A stretch of 64,000 nt of DNA, taken from Datisca glomerata (taxonomy: Eukaryota > Streptophyta > Magnoliopsida > Cucurbitales > Datiscaceae). Where the stretch lies: assembly GCA_003255025.1 (NCBI GenBank), contig QANY01013583.1:1109194-1173193 (forward strand), given 5' to 3'. Positions 48,561-58,975 of the stretch are shown here, one piece after another. Position 1 is the first letter of the stretch; every line of letters starts with the position of its first letter. The notes under the pieces were generated by a model. It was given only the letters and a program-made list of their open reading frames with translations, did no database searches and was not told the DNA's origin. The position numbers and the translations under genes were made by a program.

Positions 48561-49827
48561 TAACTTTTAAAAAAGTTCATATCAAACATGCCTTGGGGAT
48601 TAAGAAAAACATGCCTTCGGATTTTTAGTTACCCTTCCAAAAATGAAAAAAGAACACCTCATGTTGTAAATCCAAGGGTCCTCTTCTCAGAATATTTGAC
48701 ATAAATATTGAGATGAAAATATTTTTTGTTCATTTTTTTGTAAAAAAAAATTTATATCATTTATTTTTATAATTGACAGTTAAGATTAAACTTAATCTTC
48801 TCGTATTTTATCAAGGATAAAGATCCTAAATCTTAATCCCAAAACATTGTTCCGAATGATTTCCTCTTTATAATTTTCCAACTATACATGTGCACATGAT
48901 CATGTGCATGAGATTTGAGAAGCTTCTCCTATCTCAACAGGCCTTAGGAAATTCAACTTCAACGTAATTGTTTTTTGTTATAAAATTAAATTTGACTAGA
49001 ATTCTGCGTCTTCAAAATCACTACTATATTTAATACAGTTGTCTGTAGCGGAAGGATTTGTTTATTATTGGGATAATATTTACAAATTCAACATTAAAAT
49101 AAATCATCATTTGGTTTCTTTTATTTAACAAAAAATAAGGCTAATATTGTTTTAGAGTTCTAAAAGTTGTTCTTGACTTTTCTTTAACCAAATTATTTGC
49201 ATTCGGATATAATATCGGCATTAATCTTATTTTATATATTTTTGATTAATTTTGTTTGCAATCAAATCCTTTAGTAAGATTTGAAGCTTGAAACCGTTTA
49301 TTATATTTATAACACATTTTTTATTGTCTAGGTCATAATAATATAGATGATATTAAAGTTTAAGACTAACAAAATTAACTGATTGAAGCATTCAAAGCCG
49401 CCTAGAATTTTATTTGACTAACATTGATTAAATTAGAAATCAGAATAAATTTAAAAGATTAAAGCTATATTTCTTCCTGTTTATATTTTAAAAAGTATTC
49501 AAAAAAACACAATTAGGGATATTAATTAATCTTCTCACGTAAAAAAAAAAAATCAAATCTTCTTTGGAGTAGTAATCCAAAACACAATTAGGGATATATA
49601 CAAGGACTTGGATGCAAATTCAATGAATAAGATAAGAAAGATCAGCTTCATCATATCCTCACTTTTTTGTCGTCTACCCAGTTGTCAGATTTATAAGAAA
49701 GATCAGCTCCATTATTCCCCAACAAATTTGTCGGTTTCTTCTTCGTCAGTCCACGTTCGTCTGTTTGATTTGTCTTTGTCGTCTAATTAGCAATAATTAT
49801 TTTTTTAGAAACTGTGGGTAAAACGTG
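48561..49827. other. AT-rich spacer
   Basis: No gene recognised. It contains a perfect 18-bp palindrome (tgcacatgatcatgtgca, 48891-48908) and a direct repeat of 'aaaacacaattagggatat' at about 49506 and 49580. Confidence 0.6.
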
Positions 49828-50590
49828 TTGGCAGTAGAAAACGAGGGTTAACAAAACAAGCCGCAGCTCGCGTTGATCCTCAACCGTCATCATCCGAACT
49901 AGTTGATCTCGTTGCTTGATTGGCTTTGTTGCTGCTATCTCCCGGATTGCCGCCGACTTAAACTACTATATAGATCTCCTTTTCCAGAAGTTGTAGGACG
50001 CGTTAATCATTGTGAACTAACTTTTAAAATGTTAAAATCTGAGTTGTCGATCTAACAATTTAAATGTAAGTATGAAGAAAAGAAAATATAGACTTTTTTA
50101 GAATTGTATTTTGTAGTCAGGTCAATTCTATTGGATGATATAGTGAGATCTGTTTTTTTAGAGTGTTTCTGTAATTTTCTACCAATAGTTTACTTGTATT
50201 CTGTTGGTCAGTTAGTATTGTTCTCTATCTATTTATAGTATTGTGCTCTATCTCACTGTATTTTATCAAATACACTAATAAATATACGAACTTAGTTCAA
50301 CTTCACTTTCTCTTTCTTTCACATAATTCTTCATGGTATCAGAGCCTTCTTGGACTTGCGTCTAGAATGGTTGATTCATCGTCAACCTCTTCAATCGTTT
50401 CTTCGTGTACAGCAGCTTCTTCCACTCAATCTCAAATTTTTCTGTTATCGAACATTTGTAACCTAGCTTATGTGAGGTTAGCTTCGAACAATTTCATACT
50501 GTAAAAATATCAAATTTCTGCCATTCTTAGGGCACATTTTGTGTTCGACTTTTGTTGATGGCACAATTTCGTACCGTGGAAATATCAAAT
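49828..50590 (+). mobile_element. Ty1/Copia retrotransposon, 5' end only
   Basis: The LTR ends in CA at 50333 and is followed at once by the tRNA-iMet primer site tggtatcagagcc (50334-50346), then a gag start (ATG 50367). The LTR's left end is uncertain: a candidate TG lies at 49828, but no second LTR is available for comparison. A TATA-like 'ctatttatagtattg' is at about 50229-50243. The element is cut in early gag and joined to Helitron-like sequence at about 50590. Confidence 0.75.
50367..50590 (+). pseudogene. Copia gag N-terminus, truncated
   Basis: A Ser/Thr-rich start (MVDSSSTSSIVSS) is followed by FLLSNICNL and an R-L-x-S-N-N-F-I-L segment, the conserved opening of Copia gag (UBN2-type) proteins. 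A stop at 50502-50504 replaces the usual Trp, but the frame continues recognisably with KYQISAILRAHFVFDF. It is lost at about 50590. No protease, integrase or RT follows. Confidence 0.75.
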
Positions 50591-50985
50591 ACTTTGCTAC
50601 CAAATGACATCCCCCCATCATCTGGTTTTGAAAAAAAACTATCCAATCATGCTACTAAGGAATTTAGACCCATCAAATGGGCTATGTAATGGAACAAGAA
50701 TAATTTGCAAATGATTTAGAAAGCATATTATACATGCAGAAAATAACTATCAGAAAACATGCCAGTAAACAAGTTCTTCTTCCACGTATTCCTTTGAGTC
50801 TAGCAAATGATGAATGATATCCATTCAAATTGAAAAGGAAACAATTATCCGTTCGTTTATATTTTGCTATGGCTATTAATAAATCACAAGGACAAACATC
50901 CCTCACACTGATGCATATCTTCCACAATATGTTTTTCTCATGGATAACTGTATGTCGCACTATCTAGAGAGATCTCAATTATAAC
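50591..50985 (+). pseudogene. Helitron Pif1-like helicase, C-terminal fragment
   Basis: PIMLLRNLDPSNGLCNGTR (about 50651-50707) and, after a frame shift, RLYFAMAINKSQGQT (about 50856-50900) and YVFSHG / ALSR pieces (about 50928-50970) are the conserved C-terminal blocks of Helitron RepHel helicases. Helicase unwinds DNA during rolling-circle transposition. Only the end of the protein is present. Stops and at least two frame changes show that it is dead. Confidence 0.8.
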
Positions 50986-51289
50986 AATAAAATTTTTAGT
51001 TAAAACGGACAACCACAAAAAATAATTTGAAATAGCGACAAAAAATATTATTTACAAAGAGATACTTATATATGAAAGGTATCATTTATTATGACAATTT
51101 AAAAAGATTTTTCGAATAATCACTCATCGACCTTAAACAAAACAAATGTATGTTTTTCATAGTTATTTATGCTCATATTTTTGCGTTACATAAATTTTGG
51201 ACTTAAAATACAAAATACTATTAAGATATTCACAGATTATAATCAATGGGAACTTTACAAAATATCATTATTATTAATTTCATTTTTAC

Positions 51290-51335
51290 ATATTCAAGCG
51301 ACGCACGTGTTCATAATCTAGTGTTCATCATCTAG
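51290..51335 (+). other. Candidate Helitron 3' terminus
   Basis: About 340 bases after the helicase fragment, 'caagcgacgcacgtgttcat' precedes CTAG-T (51318-51322). A second CTAG follows at 51332-51335. Helitrons end in CTRR, usually CTAG, after a short GC-rich hairpin, and insert before T. Here the hairpin is weak, so this is tentative. Confidence 0.35.
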
Positions 51336-52816
51336 TACTTTTAAATGACTAGATAATTGAAAAATATTTGTTGGACTATTCCATCCAAAGATTTAATCAT
51401 AATTCCTAAATCATCCTCAGGTGCCTTTACTAAACATAGTATAAGAGTATTCGTATACCCTTTTCATTAGTTATAATGCCCAATATACACAACTGTTCAA
51501 CAACTCAATATGCATTAAAAAAATATCTTAATTGTTTATATCAATATATATTATCATTTTTAAATATCAAAATGAAATGCGTGTCCGAAAATTTAAGCTG
51601 GTTAACTGAATTACTAATCTTACAACTGAAACTGGAATTATATATTAGATAATCTGAAAAAATAACATGTCATCAATAATCTGAAAAATAGTTGAAAATA
51701 TAAAATCCAAAAGATATTAATAGTTGATATGCATATATATTCTCATTTTTAATTATCAAAATCAAATTTAGATCCGAAAGTGTAAGTTGGTAATTATATT
51801 CTGGCAATTTTAACTCTAATTAACGAGGACCCTGGAATAATAAGGGAGCAGTAATGATTTCTGAAAGAAAATAATGATTTTGTAACAGAAATAAGAAAAT
51901 TAAATAAATCAATACAATTGCAACCGGTAATGCTTTCCGTGGTCCTCATCCACTTCGTATACCATTTGTGGCCTAGTAAAGAAATCTATCTACCAAATCT
52001 TATACATGTGTAAAAATAAATATTGTACACTTCAAATTTTATCAAATGTCATATCAACATCACATCAAATATCATAATTTATTGAATTAAATAAAATAAT
52101 GTATTTCTAAAATAATTTAAATGATTTTTATGTAAATATTTTAATTAAATGATAAATAAAAGAAAATGGTAATTAATTAATACCTAAGATTTTCTATTTT
52201 CTTAGATTTACAAATTGACTTTTAATTCAATACAGTAATTTAGTTAGCCACTTAGATTTATTTTATTAGATAATTATTTACTTGTACAAAATAAAAATCA
52301 ATATTTGAATTGAATTTTACGCTTAATTGATAAAATATTTACTTATCACAACATTTCTATAGTACTAGTTATATGTCTATGTGTTGCACGAGATTTTTAT
52401 ATATTTATTACAAATATGTGAAACTTAAAGAGAAATTTAAGAATAAAGTGATGCTAGTTTTAATGACGTGAAGGAAGAATGAAACTAAGAACTAAAAAAT
52501 TGTGATCTATAAGCAAAATATGTTTATAAGTGGTTATTCACAATGAAACTTGATATCACTACACAATATTCAACTTTAGCATCAGTCAAATCAAATGCAA
52601 AACGTACAATATATAAATTTCGTTCATGCAAACATAAAATTCTGAAAAAGGAGACAAATGGAGGATGAAATAAATAAAAGGTAGTACTTAATTCTTACCG
52701 ATTTACTACCCAAGAATGGACAAATCGAATTAATCGATTGCATATATTTATACTACTACATTGAGCCACTTAAATAGTCTCAAAAAGAGATAAATCAAGA
52801 TATTATTTTTTTTTAA
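51336..52816. other. AT-rich spacer
   Basis: No gene, RNA or element recognised. A 'gatatgcatatatattctca' segment at about 51727 and similar phrasing near 51540 hint at an old local duplication. Confidence 0.55.
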
Positions 52817-52826
52817 AAAAATTTGT

Positions 52827-53234
52827 AAGGGTGTTCACGGTTTAGTTCGGTCAGTTTTTTCGTAAAAAATCGAACTGAACTGAAACTTCAGTTCGACAGT
52901 GAAACTGAACTGAATCGAACTATGAGTTTTGGTTCGTTCGGTTGGGTATTATTAAATTAAAAATAATTTTTAAATGATATTATTTTAAAAATAATAATAT
53001 AAATCAAAGTTTTGATTCGGTTTGGTTTGGTTTTATATGAAATTATATATAAAAATAAAAAAATAATATAAAATCAAAGTTTCGGTTCGAAAATCACTAA
53101 AAATCTAAACCGAACCGAAACTTCGGTTCGACCATTTTCCTGAACCAAACCGAAGCTAACACATATAACGAACTGACTATTTTTAGTTTGGTTCGGTTTA
53201 ATTCGATTAGTTCGGGTCACTTTTGAACATCCCT
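52827..53234. mobile_element. 408-bp MITE with 10-bp target duplication
   Basis: Flanked on both sides by aaaaatttgt (52817-52826 and 53235-53244). The ends are inverted: left AAGGGTGTTCACGG, right ...TGAACATCCCT. The interior has mirrored 'ggttcggtt' / 'aaccgaacc' tracts, so most of it can fold. A 9-10-bp duplication fits Mutator-like MITEs; hAT (8 bp) is less likely. No coding capacity. Confidence 0.8.
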
Positions 53235-53244
53235 AAAAATTTGT

Positions 53245-53761
53245 GACCCTATTCTAAAGAGAAGTAAACTTATCATCATAAGAAAAGTAATATTTCTTGA
53301 AATTTCTACATAACCTCAAAATAATGAAACTAAAATAATAAAATTTGCAAAAAAGAATCACTCTGCCACCAAGGAGTTTCTTACTTATATATAGGATTGG
53401 GCAAAGCTTTGTAATAAAATTGTCTGGCCTGACTGTACACTGATACTAATTAGTAAATGTAAATTTAATAGAAAGTAAATTTGTGTCTTTTGAGATCATT
53501 ACACGTATTTAAAAACTAAGATAGCGGACTTAATAACATAAGAAAAAAGGCTCTTTCAGTGCTATAATTAATTGGTGAATTAAGTTTTTATCTCCATTTT
53601 TTAAAATTTGAATATATGTCTTATAGTATGTCTTCCTTTTAAGTTGATTGAATATGATTGATATGACGTAAGATTTTGACTTTTCAAAATTAATATAAAT
53701 AGTTATAATATTTTCACGTATAGCTAATTGTACTAATAGTTACAGTAGAAAACTACCAACT
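53245..53761. other. Spacer left of the viral locus
   Basis: AT-rich, no gene. The segment 'gacttttcaaaattaatata' onward (about 53680-53760) is repeated in the same orientation on the far side of the viral locus (about 62127-62173 and 62233-62315). Confidence 0.55.
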
Positions 53762-54360
53762 TACGGCTAACCAATACGTTATTTTTGAAGGGGTTAATCA
53801 CTATAAATTCAGTTAATTCAAATAACAAAATAACTCATAATTAGTATGTTTGTCAACGTTTTATTTAGGTCAATAGTCCTAACGCAATTCCTGCTCAGCG
53901 GACATTATCAATACGCGACTTAGATGATGTTCCACTAATTATTCATTGATTGTTTTCTGAATTTATTGTAGTCTACAGTGATTGCTTCCTCAGCCTTAAT
54001 AGTTACATATTGAGTGCCTTAGAGTTAGCATGGATCATGAATACTAGAGATTATAGTAAATATTATATTAGGTTTAAATTATCGCATACACGGTCTCATG
54101 AACAACTACTGTTTAAATTAAAAGGGGAAACTTACGGTTGAGATGAGCGACGTAGAGCTCCTGAGAGACAGAACGTTATATGTAGCCAAGACTTAAATGA
54201 GCAATAGTAAGATAATGTGAAGAGAGAGGGATTATAGAGAGAGAGTAGAGAGAAATGAGAGCATTTTATTTTCTCAACACATGAGCTCCTAAACAAACTA
54301 AAGGCTTAAACTTTTTCTGCCTCAACAAAGGGTGAGGTTTCCTTATATATTACAAAAAGG
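53762..54360 (-). repeat. Left inverted arm: pararetroviral promoter and leader
   Basis: About 600 bases inverted relative to 61530-62125. On the minus strand it has a TATA (gtaatatataagg, about 54341-54353), a transcribed-leader-like stretch with CT-rich blocks and short upstream ATGs, and then 'cagcggacattatcaatacg' (the + strand text) before the arm ends. It follows the viral coding region in the right order for a caulimovirid genome, so it is read as the virus's own promoter/leader. Assignment as leader is inference. Confidence 0.65.
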
Positions 54361-54380
54361 AAATATGTGACAGAGAAAGA

Positions 54381-54510
54381 ATGACAAGGTGGCGTGTTTT
54401 GGAGTAGTTAGAGTCGTTCATTCAATCCTTATCTTCTTTTGAGAAGAATGATAAAGTGGCGTGTCTTGGAGTAGTTTGAGTCGTTCATTCAATCCTTATC
54501 TTCTTTTGAG
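54381..54510 (-). promoter_or_regulatory. Tandem 63-bp duplication upstream of the viral TATA
   Basis: 54381-54443 and 54447-54510 are near-identical copies ('ggtggcgtgttttggagtag', 'gagtcgttcattcaatcc', 'ttatcttcttttgag'). They lie immediately upstream of the minus-strand TATA, where caulimovirid promoters keep enhancer elements. It was probably an enhancer duplication while the sequence was active; this is inference. Confidence 0.65.
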
Positions 54511-54899
54511 TGTGAATCTACTTTAAAAAAAAGTAGATTTGTCCTTTCTGTAAGTGGGAGACAATGTCATTTTTCTTCTTTTGCTTCTGTTGATGATAAT
54601 GGCTACTTTATTAAAGTAGTTTTGGCTTCCTCTGTTAGTGGTGTTCCTGTTCTTGGATACTACTGAAATGACATACCAGATTAGACCTTTGCTTTACCTT
54701 TCTTATCTTTTTTTATCTGTTATGAGATGATTGTGGTTAGAGAGTCTCAGAAGTCAGTAATAGTAGGTTCTGGTAGTTCTGACTCATCTTCGGGGTCTTG
54801 GCTTTCACCAGCCAAGATGCTAAAAGTGTTTTCAGTTAGGTCAACATTATTCTGCTGACTGCTTCATGGACTGGAAGTTCTCATAAAGGTATCTTCAAG

Positions 54900-55900
54900 A
54901 ACAAATACATGCAGAAATTGATATTTTACGAAATCCATGGTTTTGATTAATAATTCTTTTTCAATGAGATTAAGAATTTATGTTTAATGATGTTTTGAGC
55001 AATAAGAAATGGTTTTCCTATTGGTGCTGGAAAGGCCTGAGGGATGGCTTCAAATTAGGCATGAGAATGTGCTTTGATTGTTTTAACAAGATTCTGTTAC
55101 GTGGGGATTCATCCCTTTATCCCATCATTTAGTAAAGAAGATGCGTTTTAGTAGTGGGATGCCATTTTGATATGAGCATTTTAGATGCCATTTCCAGATC
55201 CAAGGGATATTAAATCGGATAATAAAATGAATTAGAGATTTAGAGACTGTAATACTTTTGTTGCTTGTTAGAAGGGAATAAGTAGCATGCCATTCCCTAA
55301 ATTCGGTTTAAATTTGCTCTGGGAGAGTTTCAAAGGTAATTCCAAATTTATCCAACCAAAGTAAGAACTAATTTGGAAGACTAGTGGTAAGAACTTCTGG
55401 ACAAATACAGATAAACCATGTATGGTTATGGATAGGGTTCTGGTAATAGAATGTGTAGGTGAATGATTCAATATAATCCCAATATCTATATTTTACCTCT
55501 TTTTGGTTGATATCTAGTGTTCGGGTTGTATGGGGATGTAGACCCCACTGATTAATGGAAATGAGATTACGGATAACAGCCTTGTTAAAGGTGATAGGGT
55601 TGGTATTTCTGCTAGAATCATGGAGAGTATGTCTAATCTCCATGGCACAAGATTGGACTATGATGGCCGCACTGATGTATCTATAGTGTTCAACTCTGGT
55701 TGGATACGTTGAGTGGAGAGATATATGCGCTTAATCTCCCATGAATCAGACATCCATTTTTCATCTTCAGTTTCAAGAAAGAGGATAGTTTCCTCAGAAA
55801 TGTTATTAAGGATATATTGTTCAGGGGTTAAGAGGACATCTTTTTTACTCTTGTGAGTATGAGCCTCCTGAACACTGGGGAATTCGATTGGCCAAAAAAT
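54900..55900 (-). pseudogene. Viral ORF between RNase H and promoter
   Basis: A basic GRGRG start (about 55945-55925) leads to a segment with FPSVQEAHTH (about 55886-55857) and 'LTPEQYIL'. Further on, an aromatic-rich block contains YWDYIESFTYTFYYQ (about 55495-55452) and HTWFI (about 55424-55410). I associate this block with endogenous pararetroviral polyproteins, but its function is not known to me. It is broken by stops. Confidence 0.5.
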
Positions 55901-55949
55901 ACCATCTTCCTGTTGCGGCAGATTGGGTTTGCCTCTTCCTCGGCCACGA

Positions 55950-57330
55950 CTTCAGTTACTCATTTGGTTATCCCTGTAAATATTCACGAGTTAAAAAATC
56001 AGGTTGAGAGTTCTATTCACCTTTGATATATTCAATATCAAAGTCAAATACAGATAAAATACTATACCAAGAGGCAAATATCTTATTTTATGCAAGATTT
56101 TGCACATCTTTTTTAAATATCTGTTTAACAACAGAGCAATCAACTCGGATTAGGAAATGTTGGTTAAGTAAATCATCCTGAAATTTAAGAACACATTTAA
56201 TTATAGCAAAGCATTCTTGTTTAATAGTAAGATAATATTTTGCTCGTCCTTTCCAAGTGCCTGATATGAATATTAAAAGTCATTCTTTTTATTTATGGGG
56301 GTTGAGCTATTTTAAAATACCTCCATAGCCTAAATTGGAAGCATCAGTTTCTACAATTTTGTGCCAATTGGGATTAGACAGAGATAAACAATATAATTAT
56401 TTAATCTTCTCTTTAATTTTCTTAACGACAATAGTATGTTCTGGAGTCCAAGGAGCAAGATTTTTCTTGAGTCTATTATTAAGAATATAATTATTCTGGG
56501 CTAACTGCGGATAAAAGTCACGAATATAATTAAGACTCCCTAGAAATCTATGTAGTTGGGTCTTATCTTTGATTTCATCTAAAAATTTAGAAGCGAATTC
56601 AATACTATAGTTAATGGAGATAATAGTGCCATTAGAAATATTATGACCTAAAAAACATACCGTAGTTTGAAATATTATCATTTTGCCGATAGACAGAACT
56701 AAGCCATTTCTATTAATAACATGTTTGAAAATATTCTAATGTTTAATATGCTAATCTATAGAGGACGAAAAACTTAAGACATCATTTATATAACAAATAA
56801 TAAAAGCAGTATAAGAATTAAATATGTCATTCATGATATGCTGGGATTGAGAATGACTATTTTTAACTCAAAATGGTAAAACGTTAAATTCATAATGGCC
56901 AAAAGGTACTGTAAAAGTAATTTTATACCTATCCTATTCAGCTATCTGTATTTTCCAAAATCTTAATTTAAAATCAAATTTGAAAAAAATTACGGAATCA
57001 TACAGTCTGTCAAGCATATATTTTTTATTAGGTATAGGATATTGTATCCATTGTAAAGCATCATTAAGCGGTTTATAATTGATCATTAGCCTAGGTGATC
57101 CTCTTTCAATCTCAGTATTTTAATTAACATAGAATCATGTACAACTCCAAGGGGATTTAATAGGTCTAATTAATTTCTTCTGTAAAAGATGCGTTATTTC
57201 TGTTTTACATATATCTAAATATTCTTTTTTCATCTGCCTAGGTCTAGATTTAGTGGGAATATTTTTCTCATTAAAATCCTTATTATATGGTAGAGATATG
57301 ATGTCTTTTTCTGTCCTAAAAAAGTATTAG
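55950..57330 (-). pseudogene. Viral reverse transcriptase and RNase H, genome A
   Basis: RT and RNase H that would convert pregenomic RNA to DNA. The RT catalytic box reads YIND (about 56796-56785), having lost the first Asp. The connection region FLGH...RFLGSLNYI is open at 56681-56397. RNase H ends with an I-x-Y-I-K-G-E type segment (about 56045-56010). Several stops and frame shifts. Confidence 0.8.
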
Positions 57331-57499
57331 GCATATCACTACAGATTTCTGTTTTAAATTCATGCATAATTTTTTTTATTTTATTATGTATTGTAAGTTG
57401 TTGTATACGTTGATCAATAGTAAGAAAGTGGATTTCTTTTTATATCAAATTTAACTGATTAGTCTTATTCTTAATTAGATGTTTTATGAATCAACTTCT

Positions 57500-58431
57500 T
57501 TTATATATGGTTTTGTAATGAATTCAAAGGTAATACTAGAATTGTTAATCACAGTATAGATACCGAAGGTATCAATTCTGGTAATAGGCTTAATAGAATT
57601 TAAAAAATGATTGCCTAGAACGATAATTTGTGTCATGTTTTTTATTAAAACAAATTATGTGGATAAGCAAACACCATGTTTGCGTATAAGTGCTTCAGGT
57701 ATTTTATATTGGATACGCATGGAATTACCACTAGCACTTGTAAGAGATTGAGCGGTTTTCTAGAAATATTTGATAGGGATTAACCCTTTATGATTACAGT
57801 TCATATCAGCCCCACCATCAACTAAGATAATGGCATCTATAATGATGAAATATGGTTTGATTACTATGGTAATCTTAGTATACCATTTCTGAAATGTGAC
57901 TTGGTTAAGAAGAAATAAATAAGGATTATTATCCTTAAGCTGATATGGAGTAATCGGATTGGTCTGATATGGGCTAGTCGGATCTGGAGTCTGACTAGGC
58001 TGATCTAGTGAGGAAATCTCAGTTGAATCTAAAGATATTTTCCCTTCGGTGGTAGAATGTTTAAAGAGATTTAGATCCTGAGAAAGGATTTGATTAACAA
58101 TCTTGAGTAGTTCAAATTCAGACTTAATTGTATTAGTTTCCATTTTCAGGTCTGAAATGGTAACAGGTTTGGTAGGTAAATAGTCGTGTTGAATATGATT
58201 TAAGAGTTCTTTCATGCTGTAGTTTTCAATAGGTCTGATCTCAGGGGTAGTAGTAGTATAAGTTTTATAACAAGTTTCTAAGAACTTTAATATCATGTTG
58301 GGATCAGTGATCTGCTCAGCTGTGGCTAGAAGAGATCGCTGGGTATCAGTTAAGACATTGAGGCCTGGTCCAGTTAGATCCAGACCATACATCTCAACTA
58401 TTGCCTTCCAATAGTTGGTTTCAGACATCAT
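57500..58431 (-). pseudogene. Viral aspartic protease region, genome A
   Basis: A 223-codon open stretch (58431-57760) ends with a retropepsin active-site motif, VDGGAD (about 57824-57807), followed by the C-x-H-K-G-L-I-P segment typical of caulimovirid proteases. A Ser/Pro/Thr-rich spacer precedes it. Beyond 57760 the frame is interrupted by a stop and continues toward RT. Confidence 0.75.
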
Positions 58432-58569
58432 GTTGCATGTCTTAGAGCAAGAAGGCTGGTTTGGTTTGTCAGAGGTGGCAAAAAAGTCAGAGTCAGATGC
58501 ATGTATATAATCAAAATCATCATATGTACTATCTTCGGTAGAACTGTCTTTAGAGACACAATTTAGAAT

Positions 58570-58975
58570 TTTCTACTAAGTCTCTAAATCAATAAATAAT
58601 TCATTGAGTCTTCGCTTAAATTTGGATCAACATTTATTAGAAAAATGTCTTGGTAATCCACATTTATAGCATGTGCCTTTGGCTTTAGGCTTACTGGAAG
58701 GAAATTTCTTTAGATGTGGCACATCTTAATGTCTGGATTTCTTTTTAGAAAAGTATTTTTTGTGAGATTTGTAGGGCTTAGAAGTCCTATGAGACTTAGA
58801 ATTAGAAGGATACTGTATTTTAGTATCGTAGGTAAATTGATCGTAAAATTCACCCAATTCTTTTATGTTATCTAGGTTTTGATGCTTCATCATATGCTGT
58901 AATTTCATGTCATTACAATGACAAGGGCAATTAGATGGCCATAGGTATACTGGTTGTAGGGAATGTCCATTTGAT
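58570..58975 (-). pseudogene. Viral capsid C-terminus with zinc knuckle, genome A
   Basis: A Lys/Ser-rich basic stretch (58908-58726) leads to a CCHC zinc knuckle of the form C-x2-C-x4-H-x4-C (about 58672-58630). This is the RNA-binding end of the caulimovirid coat protein. A stop follows. Sequence upstream of 58975 is replaced by genome B, so the rest of the capsid and the movement protein are missing. Confidence 0.7.

Larger units (their letters stand above)
54361..58975 (-). mobile_element. Endogenous caulimovirid (pararetrovirus), partial genome A
   Basis: Minus-strand order: capsid C-terminus with zinc knuckle (58960-58570), protease region (58431-57500), RT and RNase H (57330-55950), a further ORF (55900-54900), then the promoter (left arm). 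This is normal caulimovirid order, lacking the movement protein and N-terminal capsid. All frames are broken. Integration is not part of the caulimovirid cycle, so such copies reflect illegitimate recombination. The genus is not assigned; presence of a downstream ORF with a YWDY...HTWFI pattern recalls endogenous viruses of many dicots. Confidence 0.8.

Noticed and set aside
50682..50960. 92-codon minus-strand open frame
   Set aside because: It is antisense to the Helitron helicase fragment, whose conserved motifs are on the + strand.
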